A stretch of 20,933 nucleotides of DNA from JBARCX01 sp049794535 (GCA_049794535.1 JBARCX010000268.1:1-20933), one strand, 5' to 3'. Shown: positions 6,074-14,023, counted from the stretch's first letter. Translations and numbers: made by a program. The notes: generated from the sequence alone by a model not told the origin.

Positions 6074-7747
6074 TCAGGCTGTCTGTGCCTGCTCCAGCAT
6101 CTTCTTCGCGTGTGCACGGGTTTCGCGGGTAATTTCCACGCCGCCGAGCATGCGCGCCAGTTCGTCGCGACGACCGGTGTTGTCGAGCTTCTCGATACGG
6201 GTGCGGGTGGTATCGCCGTCGCTGTGCTTGGCGACGCGTAGATGGGCGTGGCCTTGGGCCGCCACCTGCGGTAGATGGGTCACGCACAGCACCTGTCGCT
6301 GTACGCCGAGGGCACGTAATTTTTGCCCCACCACTTCGGCAACAGCACCACCGATGCCGGTATCGACCTCATCGAAGACCATGCTGCCTACGGTGTCCTT
6401 ACCGAGTGTGGCGACCTCGATGGCCAGGCTGATGCGTGCGAGTTCGCCGCCTGAGGCGACTTTGCGCAAGGGGCGTGGCGGCTGGCCGGGGTTTGCACTG
6501 ACCAGCAGTTCGCAGCGTTCTCGACCCTGGGCATCGGGTTCTGCACTGTCAACGGGTTCCAGCTCGATTTTCAGCTGACCACCGGCCATGCCCAGTTCGG
6601 CCATCAATCCACTGACTTCGGTGTCGAGGCGCGTGGCTGCTGTCGTGCGGGCCTGGCTCAGTGCGTTGGCGGCTTGGGTGTAGTCGCGCTGCAGTTTCTC
6701 GCGCTGAGCGGCGAGTTGCTCCAGCGCATCGCCAGCACCATCGAGCTCAGTGAGTTCGGTTTGAAGTGCAGTGAGCTTGTCGTGCAACTCCGTCATCGGG
6801 AGTCGATGACGGCGACCGAGCTCGTGCAGGCGTGTGAGGTGGGTGTCGACCTCGGTGTAGCGTTCGGGGTCGAGGTCGACATCCTGCGCGTAACGGCCGA
6901 GATGGTCGGCGGCCTCGCTGAGCTGGATGGTGGCGTTATCCAGCAACTCCAGCAGCGGGTTGAGTTTGTCGTCCAGTGCGGCCAGCTTGCCTAGTTCCGT
7001 ATGTGCACGGCCGAGTGCGCGGCGTAATGCAAATTCGCTGTCGCCGTCGAGCAGTTCGACCACGCCTGAGGCACCTTCGGCGAGGCGACCGGCATTAGCA
7101 AGGCGGCGGTGGCTGGCTTCCAGCTCGGTCAGTTCCGAAGGGGGCAGGGCCCACTTTTCCAGTTCACCCAATTCGTGACGCAGCAGTTCGAGACGTTGTT
7201 CGCGATCATCGCCGCCACTCAGCTTGCGGATGCGCGTACCCAGGTCACGCCATTGGTTGGCCAGTTCGCGCACCTGGGCGGCGAGTGCCTCATTGCCAGC
7301 GTAAGCATCCAGCAAAGACATTTGGTGCGCGCGGGAGAGCAGAGCCTGGTGCTCATGCTGGCCGTGGATCTCCACCAAAAGCGTCGCCAGCTCGCCGAGT
7401 TGTCTGGCATTGGCGGGGCGGCCGTTGATCCATGCACGTGAGCTACCTTCGGCGCGGATCACCCGTCGCAGTTGGCAGGCACCATCTTCGTCGAGTTCTT
7501 CGCGCTGTAGCCAACTGCGCGCCTCGGGCAGTTCGGTCAGGTCGAACTCGGCGGCCAGCTCCGCGCGGTCGCTGCCGGCTCGCACCATGCCACTGTCGGC
7601 ACGGGCGCCAGCCAGTAGCATCAGGGCATCGACTAGCAGCGATTTGCCAGCGCCGGTTTCGCCGCTGACCACGGTAAGGCCTGGACCGAAAGCGATCTCG
7701 GCTTCTTCGACGACGGCAAAATGACGGACGTAGAGCGAAGTGAGCAT
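6074..7747 (-). CDS. recN: DNA repair protein RecN
   Basis: RecN is an SMC-like ATPase that holds DNA ends together in double-strand break repair. The 557-residue protein has an N-terminal ATPase lobe with Walker A GETGAGKS (29-36). A long coiled-coil middle rich in Leu, Glu and Arg follows. The C-terminal lobe carries the signature KVASGGELARISLAIEV and Walker B MVFDEVDTGIGG (from residue 456, D459-E460). I chose ATG 7747 (MLTSLYVRHFAVVEE), the canonical start; a longer frame to 7840 extends into promoter sequence. TACAAT on the minus strand (7779-7774) is a plausible -10. I could not identify a LexA site. Divergent from hrcA with 186 bp between starts. Confidence 0.97.
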   Translation of the reverse strand: MLTSLYVRHFAVVEEAEIAFGPGLTVVSGETGAGKSLLVDALMLLAGARADSGMVRAGSDRAELAAEFDLTELPEARSWLQREELDEDGACQLRRVIRAEGSSRAWINGRPANARQLGELATLLVEIHGQHEHQALLSRAHQMSLLDAYAGNEALAAQVRELANQWRDLGTRIRKLSGGDDREQRLELLRHELGELEKWALPPSELTELEASHRRLANAGRLAEGASGVVELLDGDSEFALRRALGRAHTELGKLAALDDKLNPLLELLDNATIQLSEAADHLGRYAQDVDLDPERYTEVDTHLTRLHELGRRHRLPMTELHDKLTALQTELTELDGAGDALEQLAAQREKLQRDYTQAANALSQARTTAATRLDTEVSGLMAELGMAGGQLKIELEPVDSAEPDAQGRERCELLVSANPGQPPRPLRKVASGGELARISLAIEVATLGKDTVGSMVFDEVDTGIGGAVAEVVGQKLRALGVQRQVLCVTHLPQVAAQGHAHLRVAKHSDGDTTRTRIEKLDNTGRRDELARMLGGVEITRETRAHAKKMLEQAQTA

Positions 7748-7773
7748 GGCTGGCAGTGTGGTGGTGTCGGGCG

Positions 7774-7779
7774 ATTGTA
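7774..7779 (-). promoter_or_regulatory. Candidate -10 element for recN
   Basis: TACAAT on the minus strand lies 26 bases upstream of the recN ATG. No good -35 is at 16-18 bp, suggesting activator or extended-promoter use, or a wrong call. Confidence 0.35.
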
Positions 7780-7811
7780 GCGGTAGGCAGGTTGCAGTCG
7801 CTCGCTTAAGC

Positions 7812-7830
7812 CAACTTACCCGGCAAGTTG
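7812..7830. repeat. Inverted repeat in the recN-hrcA intergenic region
   Basis: CAACTT (7812-7817) and AAGTTG (7825-7830) form a symmetric site with a 7-bp centre. It lies 32 bases upstream of the proposed hrcA heat-shock promoter and upstream of recN. It could be an operator, but it matches neither CIRCE nor a LexA consensus that I know. Confidence 0.3.
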
Positions 7831-7861
7831 CCGACAACAAGTCGTTACAATCAGGCGGTGG

Positions 7862-7888
7862 CTTGCATGCAGGTCGCGCAGACCATAT
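7862..7888 (+). promoter_or_regulatory. Sigma-32-like promoter for hrcA
   Basis: CTTGCAT (7862-7868), a 12-bp spacer and GACCATAT (7881-7888) resemble the heat-shock consensus CTTGAAA / CCCCATNT (about 5 of 7 and 6 of 8). The -10 ends 45 bases before the hrcA ATG. Confidence 0.5.
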
Positions 7889-7933
7889 CTCTTAGGTGTC
7901 TCACAGACTGCTACAGCCGGATTGCCACAGCGC

Positions 7934-8995
7934 ATGCCTTTTCCACATGGCCACGATCTAGATTCTCGCGCCCGTCGCCTACTGCGCACCTTGATTGCGC
8001 AGTACTTGGTCGACGGCGAGCCGGTGGGCTCACGCACGCTGTCGCGTTCGTCTGGGCTAGATGTGAGCCCAGCGACGATCCGCAACATCATGGCCGACCT
8101 GGAGGATGCCGGTCTGGTCGCCTCACCGCATACGTCGGCTGGGCGGATACCTACGCCGCGCGGCCTGCGCTTGTTCGTCGATAGCCTGATCGAATTGCAG
8201 CCACTGCCCCATGAGGAGATGGCTCGCTTGCAGCGGGAGCTGCCACCCGGCACGACCACTACTCGCGACCTGCTGGGCAATGTCTCGACCTTGCTATCAG
8301 CGATGACTCATTTCGCCGGTGTGGTCACGGTGCCGCGCCAGATAGATTTCCCGCTGCGCCATATCGACTTTGTGCCTCTGCCGGATGCCCAGGTGCTGGT
8401 GATCCTGGTTTTCACCGACAATCAGGTACAAAACCGCATCGTGCGATTGGCCAAGCCATTGGACGGCCGCGAGCTGGAGCAAGCGGCGAATTATCTCAAT
8501 CACCACTTCGCTGGTCAGCGGGTGGACGATATTCGTGCCCACCTGTTACGCGAGTTGCGCGAGGCGGGCAGCGAGCTGAATCAGCTACTCTCCAGCGCCG
8601 TGGAGCTGGCGGCTGCGTCGTTCGCGCCACAAGGCGAGGGTGATGACGTTCTGGTTAGTGGCCAGACCAACTTGATGGCGTACTCGGAGTTGGCCAACCT
8701 GGAGCGGTTGCGTGAGCTTTTCGACGCATTCCAGAAAAAGAACGAGCTGCTGCAGCTGATGGAGGTTTGTGCCAAAGCCCCCGGTGTGCGGTTGTTCATT
8801 GGCGAAGAATCGGGCTTCACCGCGCTCGATGGTTGCAGTGTGGTCACCGCCAGCTATGGTGCGCAGGGGCGGGTGTTGGGTGCTGTGGGTGTGATCGGGC
8901 CGACGCGAATGGCGTATGAGCGGGTGATTCCGGTGGTGCAGGCCACGGCCGGATTACTCAGCGATGCCTTGAATCGCGCCGCCACGGCCTTATAG
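7934..8995 (+). CDS. hrcA: Heat-inducible transcription repressor HrcA
   Basis: HrcA represses chaperone genes by binding CIRCE elements and needs GroEL to fold. The 353-residue protein has the N-terminal winged helix (about residues 8-75; LLRTLIAQYLVDGEPVGSRTL, SPATIRNIMADLEDAGL, SAGRIPTPRGLRLFVD). A GAF-like dimerisation domain follows, with FTDNQVQNRIV in the middle and GVIGPTRMAYERVIPVV at the end. I chose ATG 7934; a TTG at 7922 is possible but less likely. It heads the hrcA-grpE-dnaK-dnaJ chaperone cluster. No CIRCE is visible before it, so autoregulation is not supported here. A short terminator-like hairpin separates it from grpE. Confidence 0.97.
   Translation: MPFPHGHDLDSRARRLLRTLIAQYLVDGEPVGSRTLSRSSGLDVSPATIRNIMADLEDAGLVASPHTSAGRIPTPRGLRLFVDSLIELQPLPHEEMARLQRELPPGTTTTRDLLGNVSTLLSAMTHFAGVVTVPRQIDFPLRHIDFVPLPDAQVLVILVFTDNQVQNRIVRLAKPLDGRELEQAANYLNHHFAGQRVDDIRAHLLRELREAGSELNQLLSSAVELAAASFAPQGEGDDVLVSGQTNLMAYSELANLERLRELFDAFQKKNELLQLMEVCAKAPGVRLFIGEESGFTALDGCSVVTASYGAQGRVLGAVGVIGPTRMAYERVIPVVQATAGLLSDALNRAATAL
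8968..8993 (+). promoter_or_regulatory. Possible sigma-32 promoter for grpE inside the hrcA 3' end
   Basis: CTTGAAT (8968-8974) is a perfect CTTGAA -35. GGCCTTAT (8986-8993) is a weaker -10 (about 5 of 8) after an 11-bp spacer. The terminator-like hairpin at 9008-9030 lies downstream of it, which weakens the case. Confidence 0.3.
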
Positions 8996-9007
8996 AGGCA
9001 GCGGGAG

Positions 9008-9030
9008 GCGGGATTCCCCGCAGATTTTTT
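9008..9030 (+). terminator. Terminator/attenuator between hrcA and grpE
   Basis: GCGGG (9008-9012), an ATTC loop and CCCGC (9017-9021) form a short GC stem followed after AGA by six Ts (9025-9030). It sits in the 82-bp hrcA-grpE gap and could lower read-through, making hrcA separately expressed. Confidence 0.5.
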
Positions 9031-9077
9031 GACGGTCGGCACTCCGTGTCGGCCATGAGCAAGGTTTGGAGTCATTC

Positions 9078-9611
9078 ATGCAGAACACTGATCCGCAGGC
9101 GCCGAACACGGCGCAAGACGCTCATGCGCAAGGCGAGCAGCCGAATGCCGAGCTGGAGGCACTCAAGGCCCGCGTGGCTGAGCTAGAGGCGAGCAATACC
9201 GAGCTGCGCGACACCGTGTTACGCGAAAAGGCTGAGCTGGAAAACCAGCGCCGTCGCCTGCATCGTGATGTCGAGCAAGCACGCCGCTTTGCCAACGAGA
9301 AACTGTTGAACGAACTGCTGCCGGTCTACGACGGGCTCGAGAGCGGCCTGGCGGTGGCAGGCGGCGACGTTGCAAGCATGCGTGAAGGCATCAGCCTTAC
9401 GCTGAAATCGTTGCTGAAGGTCGCCGAGAACAATGGCCTCGTGCAGGTGGATCCGCTCGGGCAGCCGCTCGATCCGGAGCGTCATCACGCGGTAAGCATG
9501 GTCGATGCGCCGGGTACGGCGCCGGGCACGGTGGTCAACGTGCTGCAGAAGGGCTACGTGTTGAACGATCGTCTGCTGCGCGCGGCCTTGGTCGCGGTCG
9601 CCAAAGACTGA
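9078..9611 (+). CDS. grpE: Nucleotide exchange factor GrpE
   Basis: GrpE releases ADP from DnaK, completing the chaperone cycle. The 177-residue protein has an acidic/Gln-rich disordered start and a long N-terminal coiled coil (about residues 25-80; LEALKARVAELEASNTEL, then RREKAELENQRRR-like sequence). A four-helix segment LLNELLPVYDGLESGL precedes the beta-domain that contacts DnaK (VDPLGQPLDPERHHAVS, and the VLQKGYVLNDRLLRAALVAV end). ATG 9078 is preceded by GGAG at six bases; a TTG at 9066 is rejected. It lies between hrcA and dnaK, and a sigma-32 promoter for dnaK follows it. Confidence 0.97.
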   Translation: MQNTDPQAPNTAQDAHAQGEQPNAELEALKARVAELEASNTELRDTVLREKAELENQRRRLHRDVEQARRFANEKLLNELLPVYDGLESGLAVAGGDVASMREGISLTLKSLLKVAENNGLVQVDPLGQPLDPERHHAVSMVDAPGTAPGTVVNVLQKGYVLNDRLLRAALVAVAKD

Positions 9612-9649
9612 ACATAGCCTAGCCACATAGCATCCAGGGCCTTGCCGGT

Positions 9650-9677
9650 ATTGAATCGCCGAGCGTGGGCCCCATCT
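9650..9677 (+). promoter_or_regulatory. Sigma-32 promoter for dnaK
   Basis: ATTGAAT (9650-9656), a 13-bp spacer and CCCCATCT (9670-9677) match the heat-shock consensus CTTGAAA-N-CCCCATNT; the -10 is perfect. It lies in the 116-bp grpE-dnaK gap, about 50 bases before the dnaK ATG, and would allow dnaK induction independent of hrcA. Confidence 0.75.
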
Positions 9678-9727
9678 GAAAACCAGTCGCGGCCGCGGGG
9701 GTCGCATAAAGCATTCGGAGTATTCAC

Positions 9728-11647
9728 ATGGGCAAGATCATCGGTATCGATCTGGGCACGACCAACTCGTGCGTTGCCGTTATGGACGGCACCACCGCGA
9801 AGGTTATCGAGAACGCGGAAGGCGATCGTACGACACCATCCATTGTCGCTTTCAGCAAGGACAACGAAGTTCTCGTCGGTGCGCCGGCTAAGCGCCAGAG
9901 CGTGACCAACCCGAAGAACACCTTCTACGCGGTGAAGCGCCTCATCGGCCGCAAGTTCACCGACGCTGAGGTGCAGAAAGACCTGCACATGGTGCCGTAC
10001 GGCATCATTGCGCACGACAACGGCGACGCCTGGGTGCAGACCGCTGACGGCAAGAAGATGGCGCCGCAGGAAATCGCTGCAAAGGTGCTGATGAAGATGA
10101 AGAAGACCGCCGAGGATTATCTCGGTGAGACGGTGACGGAAGCGGTGATCACCGTGCCGGCCTACTTCAACGACAGCCAGCGCCAGGCGACCAAGGACGC
10201 TGGCAAGATCGCCGGTCTGGACGTCAAGCGCATCATCAATGAGCCGACCGCCGCTGCGTTGGCCTATGGCCTGGACAAGAAGGGCGGCGATCGCAAGATC
10301 GCGGTATACGACCTGGGTGGCGGTACCTTCGACGTGTCGATCATCGAGATCGCCGAAGTCGACGGTGAGAAGCAGTTCGAAGTGCTGGCCACCAATGGCG
10401 ACACCTTCCTCGGTGGCGAAGACTTCGATATGCGCGTCATCGACTATCTGGTCGAAGAATTCCAGAAGGATCAGGGCATCGATCTGCGTAAGGATCCGTT
10501 GGCCTTGCAGCGCCTGAAGGATGCTGCCGAGCGCGCGAAGATCGAGCTCTCGTCATCGCACCAGACCGAAGTGAACCTGCCGTACGTGACGGCGGACGCT
10601 TCGGGTCCGAAGCATCTCAACATCAAGCTGACCCGCGCCAAGCTTGAAGCGTTGGTGGAAGACTTGGTCAAGCGCACCATCGATCCGTGCCGCACCGCGC
10701 TGAATGACGCTGGCCTGCGCGTGTCCGATATCAATGAGGTCATCCTCGTTGGTGGTCAGACCCGCATGCCGAAGGTGCAGGAGTCGGTCAAGGACTTCTT
10801 CGGCAAAGAGCCGCGCAAGGACGTCAATCCGGATGAAGCCGTTGCTGTAGGCGCAGCCATCCAGGGTGGCGTGCTCGGCGGTACCGTGAAGGATGTGCTG
10901 CTGCTGGACGTGACCCCGCTGTCGCTCGGTATCGAGACGATGGGTGGTGTGATGACCAAGCTGATCGAGAAGAACACCACGGTGCCGACCAAGGCAGCGC
11001 AGACGTTCTCCACCGCCGATGACAACCAGACCGCCGTGACCGTGCACGTGCTGCAGGGTGAGCGCGAGCGTGCCAGCGCCAATAAGTCGCTGGGCAAGTT
11101 CGATCTGTCCGGTATCGATTCCGCACCGCGCGGTCAACCGCAGATCGAAGTGACCTTCGATATCGATGCCAACGGCATCCTGCACGTGTCGGCCAAGGAC
11201 AAGAAGACCGGCAAGGAACAGAAGATCGAGATCAAGGCTGGTTCGGGTCTGTCCGACGAAGAAGTGCAGCGCATGGTCGCTGACGCCGAGGCGAACAAGG
11301 AAGAAGACAAGAAGTTCCACGAGCTTGTCGGCACGCGCAACAAGGCCGATCAGCTGGTGCACGCCACCCGCAGCGCGCTGAAGGAGCATGGCGGCAAGGT
11401 GCCGGCCGAGCAGCTCAGCACGATCGAGGGCGCACTCTCCGATCTGGAGAAGGTGAAGGACGGCGACGACAAGGCCGCGATCGAATCGAAGGTCGAGAAG
11501 CTGGAGCAGGCAGCGCAGTCGCTTTATGCAGCCGCGCAGTCCGGTGGCCAGGCTGATGCGGGCCCGCAGCCGGGTCCGCACGGTTCGGCTCAGCCTGATG
11601 ATGTGGTTGATGCCGAGTTCACCGAAGTGAAAGACGACAAGAAGTAA
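9728..11647 (+). CDS. dnaK: Chaperone DnaK (Hsp70)
   Basis: DnaK is the ATP-driven Hsp70 that binds exposed hydrophobic peptides with DnaJ and GrpE. Its 639 residues are the usual length. The ATPase domain opens MGKIIGIDLGTTNSCVAVMDG and contains NEPTAAALAYGLD and YDLGGGTFDVSI. The interdomain linker VLLLDVTPL is at residues 390-398. The substrate-binding beta-sandwich and helical lid follow, then a Gly/Pro/Gln-rich tail ending in DAEFTEVKDDKK. GGAG lies seven bases before the ATG. The gene uses strongly biased codons, as expected for high expression. It has its own sigma-32-like promoter and a hairpin after the stop that may limit transcription into dnaJ. Confidence 0.99.
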   Translation: MGKIIGIDLGTTNSCVAVMDGTTAKVIENAEGDRTTPSIVAFSKDNEVLVGAPAKRQSVTNPKNTFYAVKRLIGRKFTDAEVQKDLHMVPYGIIAHDNGDAWVQTADGKKMAPQEIAAKVLMKMKKTAEDYLGETVTEAVITVPAYFNDSQRQATKDAGKIAGLDVKRIINEPTAAALAYGLDKKGGDRKIAVYDLGGGTFDVSIIEIAEVDGEKQFEVLATNGDTFLGGEDFDMRVIDYLVEEFQKDQGIDLRKDPLALQRLKDAAERAKIELSSSHQTEVNLPYVTADASGPKHLNIKLTRAKLEALVEDLVKRTIDPCRTALNDAGLRVSDINEVILVGGQTRMPKVQESVKDFFGKEPRKDVNPDEAVAVGAAIQGGVLGGTVKDVLLLDVTPLSLGIETMGGVMTKLIEKNTTVPTKAAQTFSTADDNQTAVTVHVLQGERERASANKSLGKFDLSGIDSAPRGQPQIEVTFDIDANGILHVSAKDKKTGKEQKIEIKAGSGLSDEEVQRMVADAEANKEEDKKFHELVGTRNKADQLVHATRSALKEHGGKVPAEQLSTIEGALSDLEKVKDGDDKAAIESKVEKLEQAAQSLYAAAQSGGQADAGPQPGPHGSAQPDDVVDAEFTEVKDDKK

Positions 11648-11677
11648 GAGTCATCGGTCGGCGCTGCCGATCTGACG

Positions 11678-11716
11678 CAGCCCGCGCCCGGAAATTCTTG
11701 GCGCGGGCTGTTTGTT
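11678..11716 (+). terminator. Strong hairpin between dnaK and dnaJ
   Basis: CAGCCCGCGCC (11678-11688) pairs perfectly with GGCGCGGGCTG (11700-11710) around an 11-nt loop, followed by TTTGTT. The U run is interrupted, so it probably terminates only part of the dnaK transcripts or stabilises the dnaK mRNA 3' end. Confidence 0.6.
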
Positions 11717-11726
11717 GAATGGAGTA

Positions 11727-11747
11727 CATGGATCGAGGTGATCCGTG
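11727..11747. repeat. Inverted repeat in the dnaJ leader
   Basis: CATGGATC (11727-11734) and GATCCGTG (11740-11747) are inverted copies with one mismatch (G-U in RNA) around GAGGT. It lies 30 bases before the dnaJ start. It could be an RNA hairpin or operator; no known element was recognised. Confidence 0.3.
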
Positions 11748-11777
11748 TTTGAGCGTGATTCGTGTCTGGATGTATGA

Positions 11778-12899
11778 ATGAGCAAGCGTGACTACTACGA
11801 AGTCCTTGGTGTCGAACGCAACGTCGACGAAGCTGAGCTGAAGAAGTCTTTCCGCCGGCTGGCGATGAAGTACCACCCGGACCGCAGTCCGGACGATCCG
11901 CATGCGCAGGAGAAATTCAAAGAGGCCAAGGAGGCCTACGAAGTACTGTCTGATGGGCAGAAGCGCGGGATGTATGACCAGCATGGTCACGCTGCGTTCG
12001 AGCACGGCATGGGTGGTCGCGGTGGCGCCGGCTTTGGCGACATGGGCGACATCTTTGGCGACATCTTTGGCGATATTTTTGGTGGTGCTGGGCGTGGCCG
12101 CCCGCGCCGTGGCGCAGACCTGCGCTACATCATGGAGCTCGATCTCGAAGAAGCCGTATTCGGCATCGAGAAGAAGATCGAAATTCCTACCCAGGTCAAT
12201 TGCCACCACTGCAACGGCAGTGGTTCGGCAGATGGCAAGACGGTGCAGTGCAAAACCTGCCAAGGTCATGGCCGCGTACGTATGCAGAACGGCATCTTCT
12301 CGATTCAGCAGGCCTGCCCGCATTGCGGTGGTAGTGGCCAGAGCATCGAAAAGCCCTGCAAGCCATGTCATGGCGAGGGTCGGCTGGAAGAGCGGCGCAC
12401 GCTGTCGGTGCGTATCCCCGAGGGCGTCGACAATGGCGACCGTATTCGTTTAACCGGGCAGGGCGAGGCGGGTCCTGCTGGCGCACCTGCAGGCGATCTT
12501 TACGTGGAGGTGCATGTACGCGAGCACGCGATCTTCCAGCGTGAGGGCAATGATCTTCATTGCGAGATCCCGCTCCGCTTCTCACAGGCTGCACTGGGCG
12601 GCGAGTTGCCGGTGCCGACGCTGGAAGGCGAAGTGCCGATCACCATTCCGCCCGAGACGCAGACCGGCCAACAGTTCCGTATGCGTGGTCGTGGCGTGAA
12701 GTCAGTGCGCAATGGCCGCACGGGTGATCTGATCTGTCAGGTGGTGGTGGAAACGCCTGTGCGTTTGACTAAGCAGCAGCGCGAACTGTTTGAGCAGCTA
12801 GAGGCTACTTTTGGTAATGGAGAGGCGGAGAAGCACATGCCGCGTTCCAAGACCTGGGTTGATGGCGTCAAGCAGTTCTGGTCACGCGTAACGTCGTGA
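11778..12899 (+). CDS. dnaJ: Co-chaperone DnaJ (Hsp40)
   Basis: DnaJ delivers unfolded clients to DnaK and stimulates its ATPase. The 373-residue protein is a complete type I DnaJ: J domain (about 1-70) with HPD at 33-35, a Gly/Phe-rich region including three tandem GDIF units (90-101), and a zinc-binding domain beginning at Cys142 with four CxxCxGxG repeats (CHHCNGSG, CKTCQGHG, CPHCGGSG, CKPCHGEG). C-terminal substrate-binding domains follow. The start context is weak (no good Shine-Dalgarno before ATG 11778). The gene lies 130 bp after dnaK, beyond a strong hairpin, so it is probably expressed at a lower level. Confidence 0.98.
   Translation: MSKRDYYEVLGVERNVDEAELKKSFRRLAMKYHPDRSPDDPHAQEKFKEAKEAYEVLSDGQKRGMYDQHGHAAFEHGMGGRGGAGFGDMGDIFGDIFGDIFGGAGRGRPRRGADLRYIMELDLEEAVFGIEKKIEIPTQVNCHHCNGSGSADGKTVQCKTCQGHGRVRMQNGIFSIQQACPHCGGSGQSIEKPCKPCHGEGRLEERRTLSVRIPEGVDNGDRIRLTGQGEAGPAGAPAGDLYVEVHVREHAIFQREGNDLHCEIPLRFSQAALGGELPVPTLEGEVPITIPPETQTGQQFRMRGRGVKSVRNGRTGDLICQVVVETPVRLTKQQRELFEQLEATFGNGEAEKHMPRSKTWVDGVKQFWSRVTS
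12045..12080 (+). repeat. Three tandem 12-bp repeats inside dnaJ
   Basis: GGCGACATCTTT occurs at 12045-12056 and 12057-12068, and as GGCGATATTTTT at 12069-12080. They encode GDIF three times in the Gly/Phe region. The in-frame unit could expand or contract by slippage without breaking the gene. Confidence 0.8.
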
Positions 12900-12924
12900 T
12901 GGTCGTGAGTCGCCAGGTAGCTAT

Positions 12925-12946
12925 CGCGTCGATGTTCATCGACGCG
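12925..12946. repeat. Near-perfect palindrome between dnaJ and dapB
   Basis: CGCGTCGATG (12925-12934) and CATCGACGCG (12937-12946) are perfect inverted copies separated by TT. There is no T run after it on either strand. It may be an mRNA 3'-end hairpin after dnaJ or a protein-binding palindrome 30 bases before dapB. Confidence 0.5.
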
Positions 12947-12976
12947 TTACGCTGATGCTTTGATCAGGAATTCGCC

Positions 12977-13777
12977 ATGACACAAGCCATACGTCTCGCC
13001 ATCAACGGTGCCTCCGGTCGCATGGGGCAGGCACTGTTGGATCTGGTGCGTGTCGATCGGCGTTTCGAGTTAGTGCACGTCGTGGTGGCACCGGGTTCGG
13101 AGCATGACGGTGTGCCGGTGTCCACCGCGGGTTCGTTGCGTTATGCGCATGACTGGCAAGCGGCGCCGGCGATGGATGTCGTGATCGATTTCAGCGGCCC
13201 GGCGGGTCTCGCTGCGGCGCTTGATCATTGCGAAGCGCATGGCGTTGCCATGGTGACCGGTACCACCGGTATCGATGCGGCATTGACCGAGCGGTTGGCA
13301 TTGGCATCGCAGAGTCTGCCCTTGCTGCGTGCGGCGAACTTCAGCCTTGGTGTGGCCGTGCTCACGCGCTTGCTGCGCGAAGCTGCTGCCGCACTGAGTG
13401 ACTGGGATCTGGAGATTGTCGAGGCACATCACGGTCGCAAGGTCGATGCGCCTTCAGGTACCGCACTGGCTTTAGGTGTCGCGGCCGCTGCCGCCCGCGG
13501 GACGACGCTTGCGCAGGCAGCGGTATATACCCGCGAAGGGAATACGGGTGCCCGTCAGTCGGGCACGATTGGTTTTGCCACGGTGCGTGGTGGTGACATC
13601 GTGGGTGAGCATCAGGCGATGCTGATCGGTCAGGGCGAGCGAGTAGAGCTGGGTCATCGCGCGATGGATCGTTCGATCTTTGCGCGTGGCGCGCTCGAGG
13701 CAGCGCATTGGCTGGCAGGCAAAGTAGCCGGGGCCTACGATCTTGATGCGATGCTGGCCGAGCGCGCTGCGCGCTAA
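12977..13777 (+). CDS. dapB: 4-hydroxy-tetrahydrodipicolinate reductase
   Basis: DapB reduces hydroxy-tetrahydrodipicolinate with NAD(P)H in the diaminopimelate/lysine pathway, supplying peptidoglycan. The 266-residue length matches the family. The Rossmann nucleotide motif is INGASGRMGQ near residue 8. DFSGPA and GTTGID line the cofactor and substrate pocket. The catalytic segment EAHHGRKVDAPSGTAL starts at residue 149, with His151/His152 and Lys155 as proton-donor region and substrate contacts. AGGA lies seven to eight bases before the ATG. It follows dnaJ by 77 bp and is followed by the riboswitch-controlled transporter, to which it has no functional link I can see. Confidence 0.97.
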   Translation: MTQAIRLAINGASGRMGQALLDLVRVDRRFELVHVVVAPGSEHDGVPVSTAGSLRYAHDWQAAPAMDVVIDFSGPAGLAAALDHCEAHGVAMVTGTTGIDAALTERLALASQSLPLLRAANFSLGVAVLTRLLREAAAALSDWDLEIVEAHHGRKVDAPSGTALALGVAAAAARGTTLAQAAVYTREGNTGARQSGTIGFATVRGGDIVGEHQAMLIGQGERVELGHRAMDRSIFARGALEAAHWLAGKVAGAYDLDAMLAERAAR

Positions 13778-13801
13778 ACATCCCGTAGGCCATAACTTCA
13801 C

Positions 13802-13830
13802 TTGTTCGTGTTGAATTGCCCGGCTACCAT
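13802..13830 (+). promoter_or_regulatory. Candidate sigma-70 promoter for the riboswitch transcript
   Basis: TTGTTC (13802-13807), a 17-bp spacer and TACCAT (13825-13830) are a moderate match to TTGACA/TATAAT. The implied start near 13837 falls just before the first strand of the aptamer, which supports the call. Confidence 0.45.
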
Positions 13831-13837
13831 GCCGGCT

Positions 13838-14012
13838 GTGTTGTCATTGGGGAGTAGCCATCCTCGCTCCCGGACAGCTTCGGTCTTCATCGACCTAGGC
13901 TTTCCATCTCAGAGGAATCCGCGTCAACAGACTTGAGGCTATTGCCTCATGGTGCGGATGGCCACCGGTCACTCTTGTGATCGGCGTGCCCGGCGAGACC
14001 TTTGGCCACGAC
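13838..14012 (+). promoter_or_regulatory. yybP-ykoY family manganese riboswitch aptamer
   Basis: The 5' consensus GGGGAGTAGCC is present at 13849-13859. The second conserved loop strand GTCAACAGACTTGAGG starts at 13923. The 3' consensus GGCGAGACCTTTGGCC lies at 13992-14007. Supporting helices are GAGGC/GCCTC (13934-13947) and an 8-bp CCGGTCAC/GTGATCGG stem closed by TCTT (13965-13984). Outer helix P1 can form between about 13838-13850 and 14000-14012 with mismatches. This family senses Mn2+ and usually raises expression of Mn exporters. It sits between a plausible promoter and the antiporter gene. Recognition rests on remembered conserved motifs. Confidence 0.82.
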
Positions 14013-14023
14013 GTGCTCACCCG

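Noticed and set aside
7812..7830. CIRCE or LexA site
   Set aside because: The inverted repeat CAACTT-N7-AAGTTG matches neither TTAGCACTC-N9-GAGTGCTAA nor a LexA consensus known to me.
10553..11581. 342-codon frame on the minus strand
   Set aside because: Antisense to dnaK; a codon-bias artefact often seen in GC-rich chaperone genes.
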